The translations under genes and the position numbers were made by a program. From Pseudomonadota bacterium (GTDB taxonomy: Bacteria > Desulfobacterota > Binatia > Binatales > Binataceae): 64,000 nt of DNA. Within the stretch, counting starts at the first letter, position 1; each line of letters opens with the position of its first letter. Positions 1-8,955 of this stretch are shown one piece after another. The notes beneath the pieces were generated by a model. That model was not told the origin of the DNA, did not search any database, and worked only from the letters and a program-made list of their open reading frames with translations. The stretch covers positions 1 through 64,000 of the forward strand of contig JAJPIG010000004.1 in assembly GCA_021324855.1 (NCBI GenBank), written 5' to 3'.

Positions 1-1113
1 CGCCATCACCTGGCCGGTCTGACTGGTGTCATAGGCGCATAGCGCCGCGAGTTCGGTGCGCAGACGATCCGAATTGAGCGCATCGATCATCATCCGGACC
101 GGCGGCGAGTCCAGTATCGGTTCCGGCATCGCGAGGTCATAGCGCTCCTCGCGAAGCGCGATGAATCCCAATCCGTAGGCTTCGGCGGCGACGCGAATCG
201 TGACGCCGCAGTCGGCTTCGCGCGCGGCGATCGCGCCGGCGACCTCCAAGTGTCCACGAACCTCGCGCGTGTAGCCTGAGATCGCGGCGGCATCGATACC
301 GTGCTCCGCCAGCGCCTCATCGAGCGCGATACGCGCGCCGGCGCCGGGCTCGCGATTCACGATGCGCAGGCCGGGGCGCGCCAGATCCTGCCATCTGCTC
401 AGGCCCATGGGATTTCCCGGCGCGGTCGCGATCCCCAGCTCCCAACGCGCGAAATTGATCAGCACGAGCTTGCTGCCGCCGCTCACGCGGAGCGCGGTTG
501 AATCGTTATACGCACCGCTTTTCGGATCGCGCAGATGAACGCCGGCGATGTGCACGCGTCCTTTGAGCATCGCGGCCAGTGCGGCGCGGCTTGAGCGCGT
601 GAGCGCGACGATCGTGACGGGCGTGCGATGCCGCCGGAGCCAGTCGGCGAGAATCGTCACCGCCGGATCACAGCCCGCGATCAGCAGCGTCGAATCGATC
701 TCCTCGGGCGTGCGCAGCGCGCTCACCGTTACGCGGCGGCCATGGGCTGACTCAAGCACGCCGGCGGCGGGCGCGATCCGAAGATCGACCGGCGGCTGAT
801 TGAGAGCGATCAGCCGGCCACCGACGCGCGCCAGCGCGACATGCGTTCCGGCGCGCGCCGCATCGTCGTCGGCCCAGGCGGCGGCGAGCGTGGGCTCGTC
901 GCGCGATCCGAACAGGCGCTCGACCGATTCGCCGAGCTCGCGCGCCAGCTTAATCGCGACCTGAACGCCCGGCTGGTAGACGCCGGTTTCGATCGCGTTC
1001 AGCGCCTGACGCGAGATACCGGCGCGCCGCGCGAGCTCGGTCTGGCTAAGCCCGCGGTCAAGCCTGACACGCTTCAGGTCCAGGGGAGGGGCCACAGCAC
1101 GATTTTCTGCCAT
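1..1113 (-). CDS. XRE-family HTH regulator with periplasmic-binding-protein-like domain (ModE-like), partial
   Basis: Read by hand on the minus strand; it is open from an ATG at 1113 to the left edge, so the ORF track omits it. About 371 residues are visible and the C-terminus is missing. Residues ~8-65 form a helix-turn-helix of the XRE type (LSQTELARRAGISRQALN). From ~120 onward the sequence resembles the PBP-like domain found in molybdate-responsive regulators (GCDPAVTILADWLRRH near its start, NREPGAGARIALDEAL later). It is divergent from a barrel protein and a molybdate/tungstate-type ABC transporter, so a role as oxyanion-sensing repressor or activator of that operon is likely. The family resemblance is clear; the ligand is inferred from the neighbours. 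Confidence 0.85.
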   Translation of the reverse strand, partial: MAENRAVAPPLDLKRVRLDRGLSQTELARRAGISRQALNAIETGVYQPGVQVAIKLARELGESVERLFGSRDEPTLAAAWADDDAARAGTHVALARVGGRLIALNQPPVDLRIAPAAGVLESAHGRRVTVSALRTPEEIDSTLLIAGCDPAVTILADWLRRHRTPVTIVALTRSSRAALAAMLKGRVHIAGVHLRDPKSGAYNDSTALRVSGGSKLVLINFARWELGIATAPGNPMGLSRWQDLARPGLRIVNREPGAGARIALDEALAEHGIDAAAISGYTREVRGHLEVAGAIAAREADCGVTIRVAAEAYGLGFIALREERYDLAMPEPILDSPPVRMMIDALNSDRLRTELAALCAYDTSQTGQVMA

Positions 1114-1156
1114 AAAACTTGACATCTGTAAAACATAATGGCATTAACGTCCGACC
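1114..1156 (+). promoter_or_regulatory. Divergent intergenic region with possible promoter and operator
   Basis: Only 43 bases separate the regulator from the transporter operon. A TTGACA hexamer lies at 1119-1124 on the plus strand; the best -10 at 17-base spacing (CATTAA) is weak. A short dyad, TGT-AAA-ACA, sits at about 1127-1135 and could be part of an operator. No clear ribosome-binding site precedes the 1157 start. This is a tentative call. Confidence 0.3.
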
Positions 1157-2044
1157 ATGAAAACCGGAACAAGCATCAGCAACCAAAATCTCGCCCGCAT
1201 CGCGATCGTCACCGCGGTGCTCCCGCTCATCCTCCTGATGCCGCCGCGCTGCCAGGCCGCGGACCTGTTTGGACCAGTCGAAGACTACTTCGCCAACTGG
1301 TTCAACCGCGTCGATCAGATCCAGTCAGAGCAACCGCACTGGATGACGCCGCTGGTCACCGTCACGCCCCGCCTCGAGGAAGAGTACCGCTACGATCAGC
1401 TCTGGCAAACGCAGCCGCATGGCACGGCGCTCAACAATTTCGGCGCAAACAAAGGACTGGAGCTCATCCCGTTCAGTCCGGTCGAACTGATCCTCAGCAC
1501 CCCGGGTTACATCTCGCGCGGCGGCCATGTAAAGGCGTCGAATGGATGGGCGGACGAAACCTTCCTGATCAAATATCGGCTGCTGGCCGCGAACGAGGAG
1601 ACCGGCAATTACATCCTGACGCTATTTCTCGGCATCAGCGCCCCAACCGGCGACGATCCGGTAAGTCTGCGCCACACCGTCTACACGCCGACCATCGCGT
1701 TCGGCAAAGGATGGGGCAATTTCGATTTTCAGAGCACGGTCGCGGATGCATTGCCTGATGGCGGTCTGAAGCGGCTCGGATCGCCGGTCGCCTTCAACAC
1801 CACATTCCAGTATCACATACCGGAATTCTTCATGTGGCCGGAACTCGAAACCAACTACACATGGTGGCCCAACGGCGAGCGCGAAGGCAAGAGCCAGTTG
1901 TTCCTCACGCCAGGTTTGATTCTCGGCCGCTTTCATCTCTGGAATCGGGTGAGATTCGTGATCGGCGCCGGTTACCAGGTGGCCGTAACCAAAGACCCGC
2001 AATATAACAACGGCGTCATCCTCTCGGTTCGTACGCCGTTCTGA
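1157..2044 (+). CDS. Predicted outer-membrane beta-barrel protein
   Basis: 295 residues. A clear Sec signal peptide (hydrophobic stretch ~14-30, cleavage probably after CQA) supports this start even though no strong Shine-Dalgarno is visible. The mature part is rich in alternating aromatic residues and ends in VRTPF, a terminal phenylalanine typical of outer-membrane barrels. It resembles the transporter/phenol-degradation MetA-like barrel group, but I cannot assign a specific family. It is nine bases upstream of the ABC substrate-binding gene and probably starts the same operon, so it may admit the oxyanion or another small solute across the outer membrane. That role is inferred only from position. 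Confidence 0.75.
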   Translation: MKTGTSISNQNLARIAIVTAVLPLILLMPPRCQAADLFGPVEDYFANWFNRVDQIQSEQPHWMTPLVTVTPRLEEEYRYDQLWQTQPHGTALNNFGANKGLELIPFSPVELILSTPGYISRGGHVKASNGWADETFLIKYRLLAANEETGNYILTLFLGISAPTGDDPVSLRHTVYTPTIAFGKGWGNFDFQSTVADALPDGGLKRLGSPVAFNTTFQYHIPEFFMWPELETNYTWWPNGEREGKSQLFLTPGLILGRFHLWNRVRFVIGAGYQVAVTKDPQYNNGVILSVRTPF

Positions 2045-2053
2045 GCCTGGGCG

Positions 2054-2956
2054 ATGAAATTTATTTGTGGATTGTTAATTCTGGCGCTCATCGCTCTCAC
2101 CGCGCCGGGAGACGGCGTCGCGCAAGCGGAACCGATCGAGGTCGCCTACGCCGGCTCGATGGGTGCGCTGATGGACCGCGGGATCGGTCCGGAAATCGCC
2201 CGAAGCCTCGGCGCGGAACTGCGCGGACGCGCGCAGGGCTCGACCGGACTTGCCAACCTGATCATCGCCGGCAGCATACGGCCCGATGTCTTCATCGCGG
2301 TGACCTCCGGCCCGATGCGTACCGTTCTGAAGGCCGGCAAGGCCGGGCGCGCCGTTCCAATCGCGAGGACGGAGATGGTCATCGCGTACAGTCCGCAGAG
2401 CCGCTATGCCGCCGAATTCGCGCGCCGCGACGGGCCGCCATGGTGGCAGATTCTCGAGCATCCGAACCTCCGCTTCGGACGCACCGACCCCAACGTCGAT
2501 CCGCAGGGTCTCAACGTGATTTTCATGCTTCAGTTGGCGGAGGCTTACTACCATCAGCCGGGGCTGGCGGATAAAATCCTCGGACCACAGTTTAACCCGC
2601 GGCAGATTTTCCAGGAGCCGGAGGTAATGGCGCGTTTGCAAGCCGGACAGCTCGATGCGAGCGCGGCATATAAAAGTCAGCCCGAGGCGATGGGCCTGCC
2701 GTTCGTCGCGCTGCCACGTGAGATCAACCTCGGCGACGCCGCGCTCGCGATGGAATATCGCAAGGCGACGGTTACACTGAACGGCAAGACGCTGCATCCG
2801 TCGCCGCTCGTCTTCTATGCCGCTGTGCTTCGCGATGCGCCGCATCGTAAGCTCGCCGAGCGCTTCCTCGCCTGGCTCGAAGGCGCCGACGCACGCGCAA
2901 TAATGACCCGCTATCATTACGATCCGCCCGGCGACGCCGAGGTGCTCACGCCCTAG
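2054..2956 (+). CDS. Molybdate/tungstate-type ABC transporter substrate-binding protein
   Basis: 300 residues with a signal peptide (GLLILALIALTAPGDGVAQA). The mature N-terminus AYAGSMGALMD and the following GRAQGSTGLANLI / PDVFI pattern match the WtpA/ModA-type extracellular oxyanion binding proteins, where this loop contacts the bound anion. It would capture molybdate or tungstate in the periplasm and pass it to the permease encoded two bases downstream. The permease, ATPase and ModE-like regulator around it support this. Whether it prefers molybdate, tungstate or sulfate cannot be told from the sequence alone. Confidence 0.85.
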   Translation: MKFICGLLILALIALTAPGDGVAQAEPIEVAYAGSMGALMDRGIGPEIARSLGAELRGRAQGSTGLANLIIAGSIRPDVFIAVTSGPMRTVLKAGKAGRAVPIARTEMVIAYSPQSRYAAEFARRDGPPWWQILEHPNLRFGRTDPNVDPQGLNVIFMLQLAEAYYHQPGLADKILGPQFNPRQIFQEPEVMARLQAGQLDASAAYKSQPEAMGLPFVALPREINLGDAALAMEYRKATVTLNGKTLHPSPLVFYAAVLRDAPHRKLAERFLAWLEGADARAIMTRYHYDPPGDAEVLTP

Positions 2957-2958
2957 CC

Positions 2959-3729
2959 GTGCGTTCGATCTGGCTGACCCGCGCGGCGCTGGTGGTCTTC
3001 ACGATAGCGCTGCTCTATCCGTTCGCCGGGTTGCTGACGCCGGTCGGCACATGGCAGTGGGACGGTGTGATTCCGGGCTCGACCGGCGCGGCGGTCAAGG
3101 TATCGCTCGCGCTGACCGCGCTTGCGATGATCATCGATATCGCGATCGGCACGCCGGTCGCGCTCTATCTGGCGCGTGAGCCGGGGCGCGATCGAATGGT
3201 GTGGGAGGCGGCGATCCTGATTTCAATCCTGATGCCGCCGCTCGCGCTGGGCATCCTGCTGTCGCTTGCCTTCGGGGCACAGAACGCGTTCGGCGCATGG
3301 CTGCTGAAACTCGGAATTATGACCAGCAACAGCGCGCTCGCGTTCACCGCGACGCAGGTCTACGTGAGTATCGGATATTACATCGTGGCGGCGCGCGCGG
3401 CGTTGGCTGCCGTGCCGCTCGATCTGCAGCGCATCGCGGCCCTGCTTGGTCATCCGCCCTGGCAGGTCTTTCGCCGCGTAACATTTCCGCTTGCCCGCCT
3501 CGGTCTTGCGGCGGCATTCAGTCTCGCATGGGTGCGCGCGCTTGGCGAGTTTGGCGCGGTGCTGGTGACTGCCTACTATCCGAGCGGGATGCCGGTGCAG
3601 ATTTGGATTAATCTGCAGGATGCGGGGATGCCCGCGGTGATGCCGCTGCTGGTGATTTTCATTCTCACCGCGCTGCCGATTCCGTGGGCGATTCATCTGA
3701 TGGCGCAATCGCGTTCGGCTCATGCTTGA
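2959..3729 (+). CDS. Molybdate/tungstate-type ABC transporter permease
   Basis: 256 residues, starting at GTG two bases after the binding-protein stop. Five to six hydrophobic helices are visible. The cytoplasmic loop RIAALLGHPPWQVFRRVTFPLAR followed by GEFGA is the EAA-type motif that docks on the ATPase, as in ModB/CysT/WtpB. It forms the membrane channel of the importer. The 3' end overlaps the ATPase start by eight bases, indicating translational coupling. Confidence 0.88.
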   Translation: MRSIWLTRAALVVFTIALLYPFAGLLTPVGTWQWDGVIPGSTGAAVKVSLALTALAMIIDIAIGTPVALYLAREPGRDRMVWEAAILISILMPPLALGILLSLAFGAQNAFGAWLLKLGIMTSNSALAFTATQVYVSIGYYIVAARAALAAVPLDLQRIAALLGHPPWQVFRRVTFPLARLGLAAAFSLAWVRALGEFGAVLVTAYYPSGMPVQIWINLQDAGMPAVMPLLVIFILTALPIPWAIHLMAQSRSAHA

Positions 3730-4432
3730 GGCGCACATCGTAAAGCGGCGGCGTCCGTTCGTGGTCGACGTTCGAATCCGGCTCGAACGCGGGGGGCGGC
3801 TCGGTCTGTTCGGCGCGTCGGGCGCGGGCAAGAGCACGGTGCTCTCGTGTATCGCCGGATTGGAGGCGCCGGATTCCGGCGCAGTACAGTTCGACGGCGA
3901 ATGCTATTTTCCGCCGAATCTGCCGCTTCATCGCCGGGTTGTAGCGTATCTCACCCAAAACGATCTGCTGTTCCCGCATTTGAGGGTAGGTGAGAACGTC
4001 TGCTTCGGACTTGCAAACGGCCATCGCGAGTCGGCGGCGGAGTGGATCGGCGAACTCAGGGATCGTCTCGAGCTGGGGCCGCTTTGGAACGATCCGGCCG
4101 GCGAGATTTCCGGCGGGCAGGCGCGACGCGTCGCGCTTGCGCGGATGCTCGCGCGGCGGCCGCCGTTGGTGCTGCTCGATGAGCCGTTCGCCGCGCTCGA
4201 CCGGCCCACAATCGATGACCTGGTCGATGCGATCGTGCAATGGCAGCGGAAGCTCGGCTTCACAATGATCGCCGTCGACCATCGCGCCGACATTCTCAGC
4301 CGGCTTTGCGATCGAATTGCGGTAATCGAAGCGGGACGCATTGTGCAGGAAGGTTCGTGGGCGGATCTCAACACGGCGCCGGCTACGGCGCTGACGGCGC
4401 GTCTGCTGGGCGCCGGTTCGATTCAGAATTAA
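3722..4432 (+). CDS. Molybdate/tungstate-type ABC transporter ATP-binding protein
   Basis: 236 residues. Walker A is GASGAGKS, the signature is ISGGQARR, Walker B is LVLLDEPFAALD and the switch histidine lies in AVDHRAD, so it is a complete nucleotide-binding domain. It lacks the C-terminal MOP/TOBE oxyanion-binding domain of classical ModC (~350 residues), so feedback inhibition by intracellular molybdate is not expected through this subunit. It overlaps the permease gene and closes the operon. Confidence 0.88.
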   Translation: MLEAHIVKRRRPFVVDVRIRLERGGRLGLFGASGAGKSTVLSCIAGLEAPDSGAVQFDGECYFPPNLPLHRRVVAYLTQNDLLFPHLRVGENVCFGLANGHRESAAEWIGELRDRLELGPLWNDPAGEISGGQARRVALARMLARRPPLVLLDEPFAALDRPTIDDLVDAIVQWQRKLGFTMIAVDHRADILSRLCDRIAVIEAGRIVQEGSWADLNTAPATALTARLLGAGSIQN

Positions 4433-5189
4433 GCGGTCATCGTCAATCAGGCGGCCTACGTCGCCGAATGGTTAAGGAAGCCTGATCCACGCAGCCGCCC
4501 AGGCACAGCATGCGGCCGATTACATTCTTAATCGCTAGTCTCCTTGGCTGACTATTATGTCCGGGTCCAGCAGAAGAATCTCCCTCGCGACGTAGCTTCG
4601 GCAGTTCCTAAACTTTATTCTAGGTCCGACCCTGCCGCTGTTGTCCGAGCACTTGCCACTGTTGGTGTGCGCCCAGAATGGAGCGACCGTGGGGTATCTC
4701 GCTCTATTCGCATTTTCCCACACCCATGTATGAAACAGCCGTTGCGGCACTCATCTCTGTCCGGACACTGGAAGCGCGAATAGATCTCTGGCTGGATATG
4801 GTTTCTTCGGTAGTAATCCTTGATTGCACCCGTGATGGACATCGGCACCAACCCCAGAAGGCACGCTTCAATAGACAGCGCTTTTGACCGGAATTTCCGT
4901 TTTGACCTCTCCCGTTCGGCAGACCTATAGAGGACAAATGAGCGCCGCCGCGCAAGTTTTGGGAGCGCCTGCCGTCGCGCGGCTCAGCTCTGCTGGCAAA
5001 ATAATCGATTCTATCGTCGTTTTCGCAAAAGTAGGCAATGTTAATCGCATCTGCGCTCGGACGGTGTTGCACGCATGCGCGCTGGGGTTGGTGGTTTACT
5101 ACGTCGGTTTGACGAGGCGCGGGGCGGTTCTGATACTGTGCCGCATCGATGCGCGTTGAAGTGTCGGCTGGCCGAGGAGAGTTTTTGCG
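4433..5189. other. Non-coding or decayed stretch between mod operon and MetE-like gene
   Basis: About 750 bases with only short, overlapping ORFs on both strands and lower coding quality than the surroundings. The one recognisable content is the gene remnant described separately at 4535-4851 on the minus strand. A Shine-Dalgarno-like AGGAGA near 5175 belongs to the gene starting at 5190. I see no terminator, tRNA or insertion sequence here. Confidence 0.6.
4535..4851 (-). pseudogene. Remnant of a uracil-DNA-glycosylase-like gene
   Basis: Two minus-strand ORFs in different frames carry conserved-looking pieces. The upstream frame (from 4851) reads YSRFQCPDRDECRNG, and the downstream frame reads HTNSGKCSDNSGR, then FRNCRSYVAREILLLDPDII and VSQGD before a stop. 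The second piece looks like the conserved core of uracil-DNA-glycosylase-like proteins (Cys-containing loop, then an acidic helix and LxPDIIVxxG strand). The frame switch and the missing middle and C-terminus suggest an internally deleted, frameshifted gene. The family assignment comes from motif memory and is uncertain. Confidence 0.4.
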
Positions 5190-6260
5190 ATGGCGAATGA
5201 ACTTTTGCTAATCGGCAGCATTCCGTTTGAAACTCCTGAAGAGGTCTTCAGGAACTGGGGCCGCGCGCTCGGACGTTATCTGCCCTCGATGCCCGACGGC
5301 GAGGTCGGCGATCGTTCATGGTGGATCGACGGCGTCGCGAATCGCGTTTTCAATGGACATCCGCAGATCGACACGATCAGCCGGCCGGCCGATGATCCCG
5401 GCGGGGTCGAACAATGGCGGCCGCGTAATCTCGATGACCAATGGGGCTTTCGCGTAAAGCCGGGCGTCGAGCAGGTGAAGTTCGGCGACCCCGGATGGCG
5501 TCTGGGATTCGCCAAGGACGCCGTCAACTCCTACTTCATCTTCAAGTCACTCAAACAGGAAGGCGTGCTCCCGGCCAGTCTGCGCTTTCAGGTCTCGGTG
5601 CCCTCGGTGAACAGCAACATCGAAGTGCATTTCCGGCATCCCGCGGACTATCCGCGGATCAAACCCGGGTACGAGGCAGCGCTCTGCGCTGAGGTAAAAA
5701 AGATCTGCGAGAAGATTCCACCGCGCGACCTCGCGATCCAATACGACTTCGCCGCCGAGATAATCGATCTCGAAAAAGGTCTGCCATGGGCCGAGAAGGC
5801 GGGCGTGCTCGAGCGGCACGTGCCGCAGATTCGCAACCTTTCAGCTGCGGTACATCCCGAGGCGATGCTAGGGATTCATCTCTGCTACGGCACGCTCGGC
5901 GGGTGGCCAATGGTGATGGGGAATGACATGAGCCGCGGCGTCCGCTTCGCCAACGCGCTGGTGAGCGAGGCGCAGCGCAAGGTCGATTTCGTGCATATCC
6001 CGACGCTCGATCGGATCGAGGACGAGTTCTATGCGCCGCTGCGCGAGCTGCAAGTCGGCGGGGCGCGCGTCTATCTCGGGATGATCCACAACATGGGCGA
6101 TCTCGGACGCTTCAAGAAGCGGGTGCAGGCGGCGAGGAAATATCTGCCCGATTTCGGCCTTGCCGCACCATGTGGCTACGGCCGCGAGAATCCCGCCGGC
6201 CTACCGACGCATCTGAAGGAGCATCAGGACGCCGTCGAAATCCTGCGCGAAATTTCGTAG
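5190..6260 (+). CDS. MetE/UROD-like TIM-barrel protein (cobalamin-independent methionine synthase-like)
   Basis: 356 residues. AGGAGA about ten bases upstream supports this ATG. The opening GSIPFETPEEVFR with LPSMPDGEVGDR, then HLCYGTLGG and the final CGYGRE, match a group of UROD/MetE-superfamily proteins, usually annotated as hypothetical, which keep the barrel but are half the size of MetE. In this family a late His and Cys usually bind zinc; the Cys in PCGYGRE and the His in HLCYG are candidates. A methyl- or thiol-transfer reaction is likely, but the substrate is unknown. It converges on an LLM monooxygenase gene. Confidence 0.7.
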   Translation: MANELLLIGSIPFETPEEVFRNWGRALGRYLPSMPDGEVGDRSWWIDGVANRVFNGHPQIDTISRPADDPGGVEQWRPRNLDDQWGFRVKPGVEQVKFGDPGWRLGFAKDAVNSYFIFKSLKQEGVLPASLRFQVSVPSVNSNIEVHFRHPADYPRIKPGYEAALCAEVKKICEKIPPRDLAIQYDFAAEIIDLEKGLPWAEKAGVLERHVPQIRNLSAAVHPEAMLGIHLCYGTLGGWPMVMGNDMSRGVRFANALVSEAQRKVDFVHIPTLDRIEDEFYAPLRELQVGGARVYLGMIHNMGDLGRFKKRVQAARKYLPDFGLAAPCGYGRENPAGLPTHLKEHQDAVEILREIS

Positions 6261-6331
6261 TCGAGCGCGGCCTGCGCGAAGTCGATCATCAGGCCGCGCT
6301 CGGAATCACAGCGGAGTACTACGCGCGTGTC

Positions 6332-7531
6332 TTAATGGAGCGTCGCAGGCTGCGCTGCGGGCGCGGGACGATCCTTGAATTCCGGCATCACCTTGGTCGC
6401 GAACAACTCGATCTGGCGTCGCATGTCATCGAGCGACAGATAGCCCTGATCGCTCAACCACAGGAAATATTCGGGGTTCTGCGTCTCCTGGATTTCCGCA
6501 AGTCTCCGCCGAACGTCGTCCGCCGTGCCGATCACCGTCATCTTGTGGTCGATCAGAGGCTCAGGAGTTGGCGGGATGTTGGGGTCGACCTTGGAATGGA
6601 AATTTCGGAAGACGAAAAACGCTCCATCGCGCCATAGCCGGCGCGCGTCATCCTGCGAATTCGATATATAGATGAACTGGCCGGTGCCGATGCTCTGACC
6701 GAGCTTCAGATTGCGGCCGAATTTATTCGCCTCCTGCTGATAGTTCTGAAATGATTTGGTCGTGAGATCGAAGGGTTGAAACACGATGGGGATTACGCTT
6801 TCGCGCGCGGCCCATCGGATGGTCTTTTCGCTGGCCGTGAATGCCTGAAACACGGGCGGACGCGGCTTCTGGTACGGCTTTGGCACAGCCGAGAGCTTGC
6901 GCAGCTGATCACCCACCACTTCGCCCGGCGCGCCGTAGCGGCGTGTCGCTTCGAACGGCGCCCAGAAATGACCCTCGGCGGGGAAGGGCACCTGATAATA
7001 CTTGCCCTTGAACGAGAACGGCTCGTCTTTCCAGGCGAGCTTGACGACTTCGAACAGCTCTTCGAAGACCTCGCGATTGTGCTCCTCGGCCTCGGGACCC
7101 ATGAAGCCCGGCTTCACGCCGTAATGCTGCCCGAGCACATTGACCCATCGAGGAAACACGCCGCGCGCGAGGCCGCATATCGCGCGGCCTTTGCTGATCT
7201 GGTCGGCCCACGCGACATCCAACGCGAGCCGGATCGGATCCCAGGTCGGCAATACGAAACCGAGCGGTCCAATCTTGATCCGCTTGGTATTCATCAGCAG
7301 GCGGATCAGATGCGGCGTCGGCGTCGCCCCGGCCTCGCATCCTTCGGTATAGAAATGATGCTCCGAGAAGGTGACGATATCAAAGCCGACGTCCTCGCAT
7401 AGCTGCGTCAGCTCCAGCATCTCATCGAGCAACTGCTGGGTCTTGTCGGTGCGATGAGCGATCGGGCGCAGGCGCTCGCGTTCTTCGGCCGTGGCGGGAT
7501 AGGCGGGAATCAGATGGAGAATAAATTTCAT
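6332..7531 (-). CDS. LLM-class flavin-dependent oxidoreductase
   Basis: 399 residues from an ATG at 7531, chosen over the longer ORF because GGAGG stands nine bases upstream and the protein then begins MKFILHLIPAYP. It is a bacterial luciferase-like TIM barrel: FSEHHFYTEG near residue 55 and the GRAICGLARGVFPRW segment are the usual flavin/substrate landmarks. Such enzymes use reduced FMN or F420 to oxygenate alkanes, ketones, sulfonates or aromatic products; the substrate here is unknown. It stands alone, converging on the MetE-like gene. An arsenal of four such enzymes in this window suggests a broad oxidative catabolism. Confidence 0.85.
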   Translation of the reverse strand: MKFILHLIPAYPATAEERERLRPIAHRTDKTQQLLDEMLELTQLCEDVGFDIVTFSEHHFYTEGCEAGATPTPHLIRLLMNTKRIKIGPLGFVLPTWDPIRLALDVAWADQISKGRAICGLARGVFPRWVNVLGQHYGVKPGFMGPEAEEHNREVFEELFEVVKLAWKDEPFSFKGKYYQVPFPAEGHFWAPFEATRRYGAPGEVVGDQLRKLSAVPKPYQKPRPPVFQAFTASEKTIRWAARESVIPIVFQPFDLTTKSFQNYQQEANKFGRNLKLGQSIGTGQFIYISNSQDDARRLWRDGAFFVFRNFHSKVDPNIPPTPEPLIDHKMTVIGTADDVRRRLAEIQETQNPEYFLWLSDQGYLSLDDMRRQIELFATKVMPEFKDRPAPAAQPATLH

Positions 7532-7768
7532 GGGAGTTGACCTCCGGCGTTGGGCTCTCGTCGCTCCAGTAGCAACATTGCTCACAACACTCAAGTGAAC
7601 TTTGCGCGCCAGGGTCGAACTGTTCAGCTCCACAGCCGCATAACCTCGATCGAGCGCCACGCCCGCTTTCCGTCTCGCCGCCTGGTAGAACACCTCCGGC
7701 GCGGGCGGAGCGAGAATGGGAAGCTGGCCGAAACTACACAGCGCGATGATTCGACCTCGTTCCGCGCG

Positions 7769-8899
7769 CTACGCAGCCGGACTCTGCGTAATGACTTTCT
7801 CCCCGTCTCTCAAGTCGGGGTCGAATGGATCGATCACGATGTCGTTGGTTGAGAGACCCGACGTGATTTCGACATAGTTGGGTTCCGTCAGCCCGACCGA
7901 CACCGACCGTCTGACAACCGAACCGTCGCTCACCACCAGCACCGCCGCCTTTTGTCGGTTTTGATCCACCGCGGAAATTGGAAGGCGGAGAGCCTGCGGA
8001 TTTGAGATCAAATCAAGCTTTACGTGCGCATACATTCGCGGGTAGAGCATCCCGGTGGTGTTGTTGATGTCAATCTCGGTCAGCATCGTGCGCGTGGTCA
8101 GGTCGAGCGCGCCTGCGTAGCGCGTGACTGAACTTTTGATTACGAGCCCCGGCACTTCGTCGAAAGTCAAGGTTGCCGGCGTGCCACGCCGAATATAACG
8201 GCACCACTTCCCCGGCACGTAAACATAGACGCGCAACCGGTCGGTCTTCGCAATTGTCAGGAGCGGGCCGCCGCCGGTACGATGTCCACCGGCGCCCTCC
8301 GTGGCGCCGGGCGAGATCAGGGCTGAGGTTTCATTTACCCCGATGTCGCCACCACCGGCGCGGACCAAGGCGCCGGGGTCTACGAAACGTCCGGTTATGA
8401 TTCCATCGAACGGCGCGATAATTTCCGTGTAGCCCACCATCGTTTCCAAGGTATGAACGGCGGCCCGGGCCTGCATATATTTCGCATAAGCCATATCCAC
8501 AGTTTCTTGAGAAACCAGCCGACGATCGGATTTCTGGACGTACCTGAGGCGCTCATAGGTAAGCTTCTGAATTACTAAGTCGGCCTGGGCGTGCTGGAGG
8601 TTCGAATGAAGCTCGGGAACCTCGATTAACGCCAATACCTGTCCCTTCTTGACCTGATCGCCTTTGTCAACATCGATGGATTTCAAGTACCCAGTAACTT
8701 TGGCGTGCAATGCCGCTTCGTAAAAGCCGACCAGGTCGCCAGGCAAGGAGACGCTCAGCGCCATTTCAGCCCGTTGCGGATGAATCACACTGACGCGCGG
8801 CGCCGTCGGAGAGACTGCGTCGGTGTCACCCGTGCAGCCGAAGCTCGCGAATGCGAGCATCAGCGCCAGACTGGCGGCGACGACGCTTCTGATGCTCAT
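7769..8899 (-). CDS. RND efflux periplasmic adaptor subunit
   Basis: 376 residues from an ATG at 8899; the longer ORF in the track overruns into the permease gene and is not credible. The N-terminus has a hydrophobic export signal followed by SFGC, a possible lipobox. A biotinyl-lipoyl-like segment (KVTGYLKSIDVDKGDQVKKG), an alpha-hairpin (~95-150) and a beta-barrel (GTPATLTFDEVPG) follow in the order of HlyD/AcrA-type membrane fusion proteins. It links the inner-membrane pump encoded 56 bases upstream to an outer-membrane channel, which is not encoded here. Confidence 0.9.
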   Translation of the reverse strand: MSIRSVVAASLALMLAFASFGCTGDTDAVSPTAPRVSVIHPQRAEMALSVSLPGDLVGFYEAALHAKVTGYLKSIDVDKGDQVKKGQVLALIEVPELHSNLQHAQADLVIQKLTYERLRYVQKSDRRLVSQETVDMAYAKYMQARAAVHTLETMVGYTEIIAPFDGIITGRFVDPGALVRAGGGDIGVNETSALISPGATEGAGGHRTGGGPLLTIAKTDRLRVYVYVPGKWCRYIRRGTPATLTFDEVPGLVIKSSVTRYAGALDLTTRTMLTEIDINNTTGMLYPRMYAHVKLDLISNPQALRLPISAVDQNRQKAAVLVVSDGSVVRRSVSVGLTEPNYVEITSGLSTNDIVIDPFDPDLRDGEKVITQSPAA

Positions 8900-8955
8900 G
8901 ACCGCGATTCCCGAACCACCAGTCAGGACCAGGCGAAGCGAGTGCACGCCTTGCG

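Noticed and set aside
2075-2917. 280-residue minus-strand ORF opposite the binding-protein gene
   Set aside because: High-GC shadow of the sense gene; the sense strand has a signal peptide and conserved family motifs.
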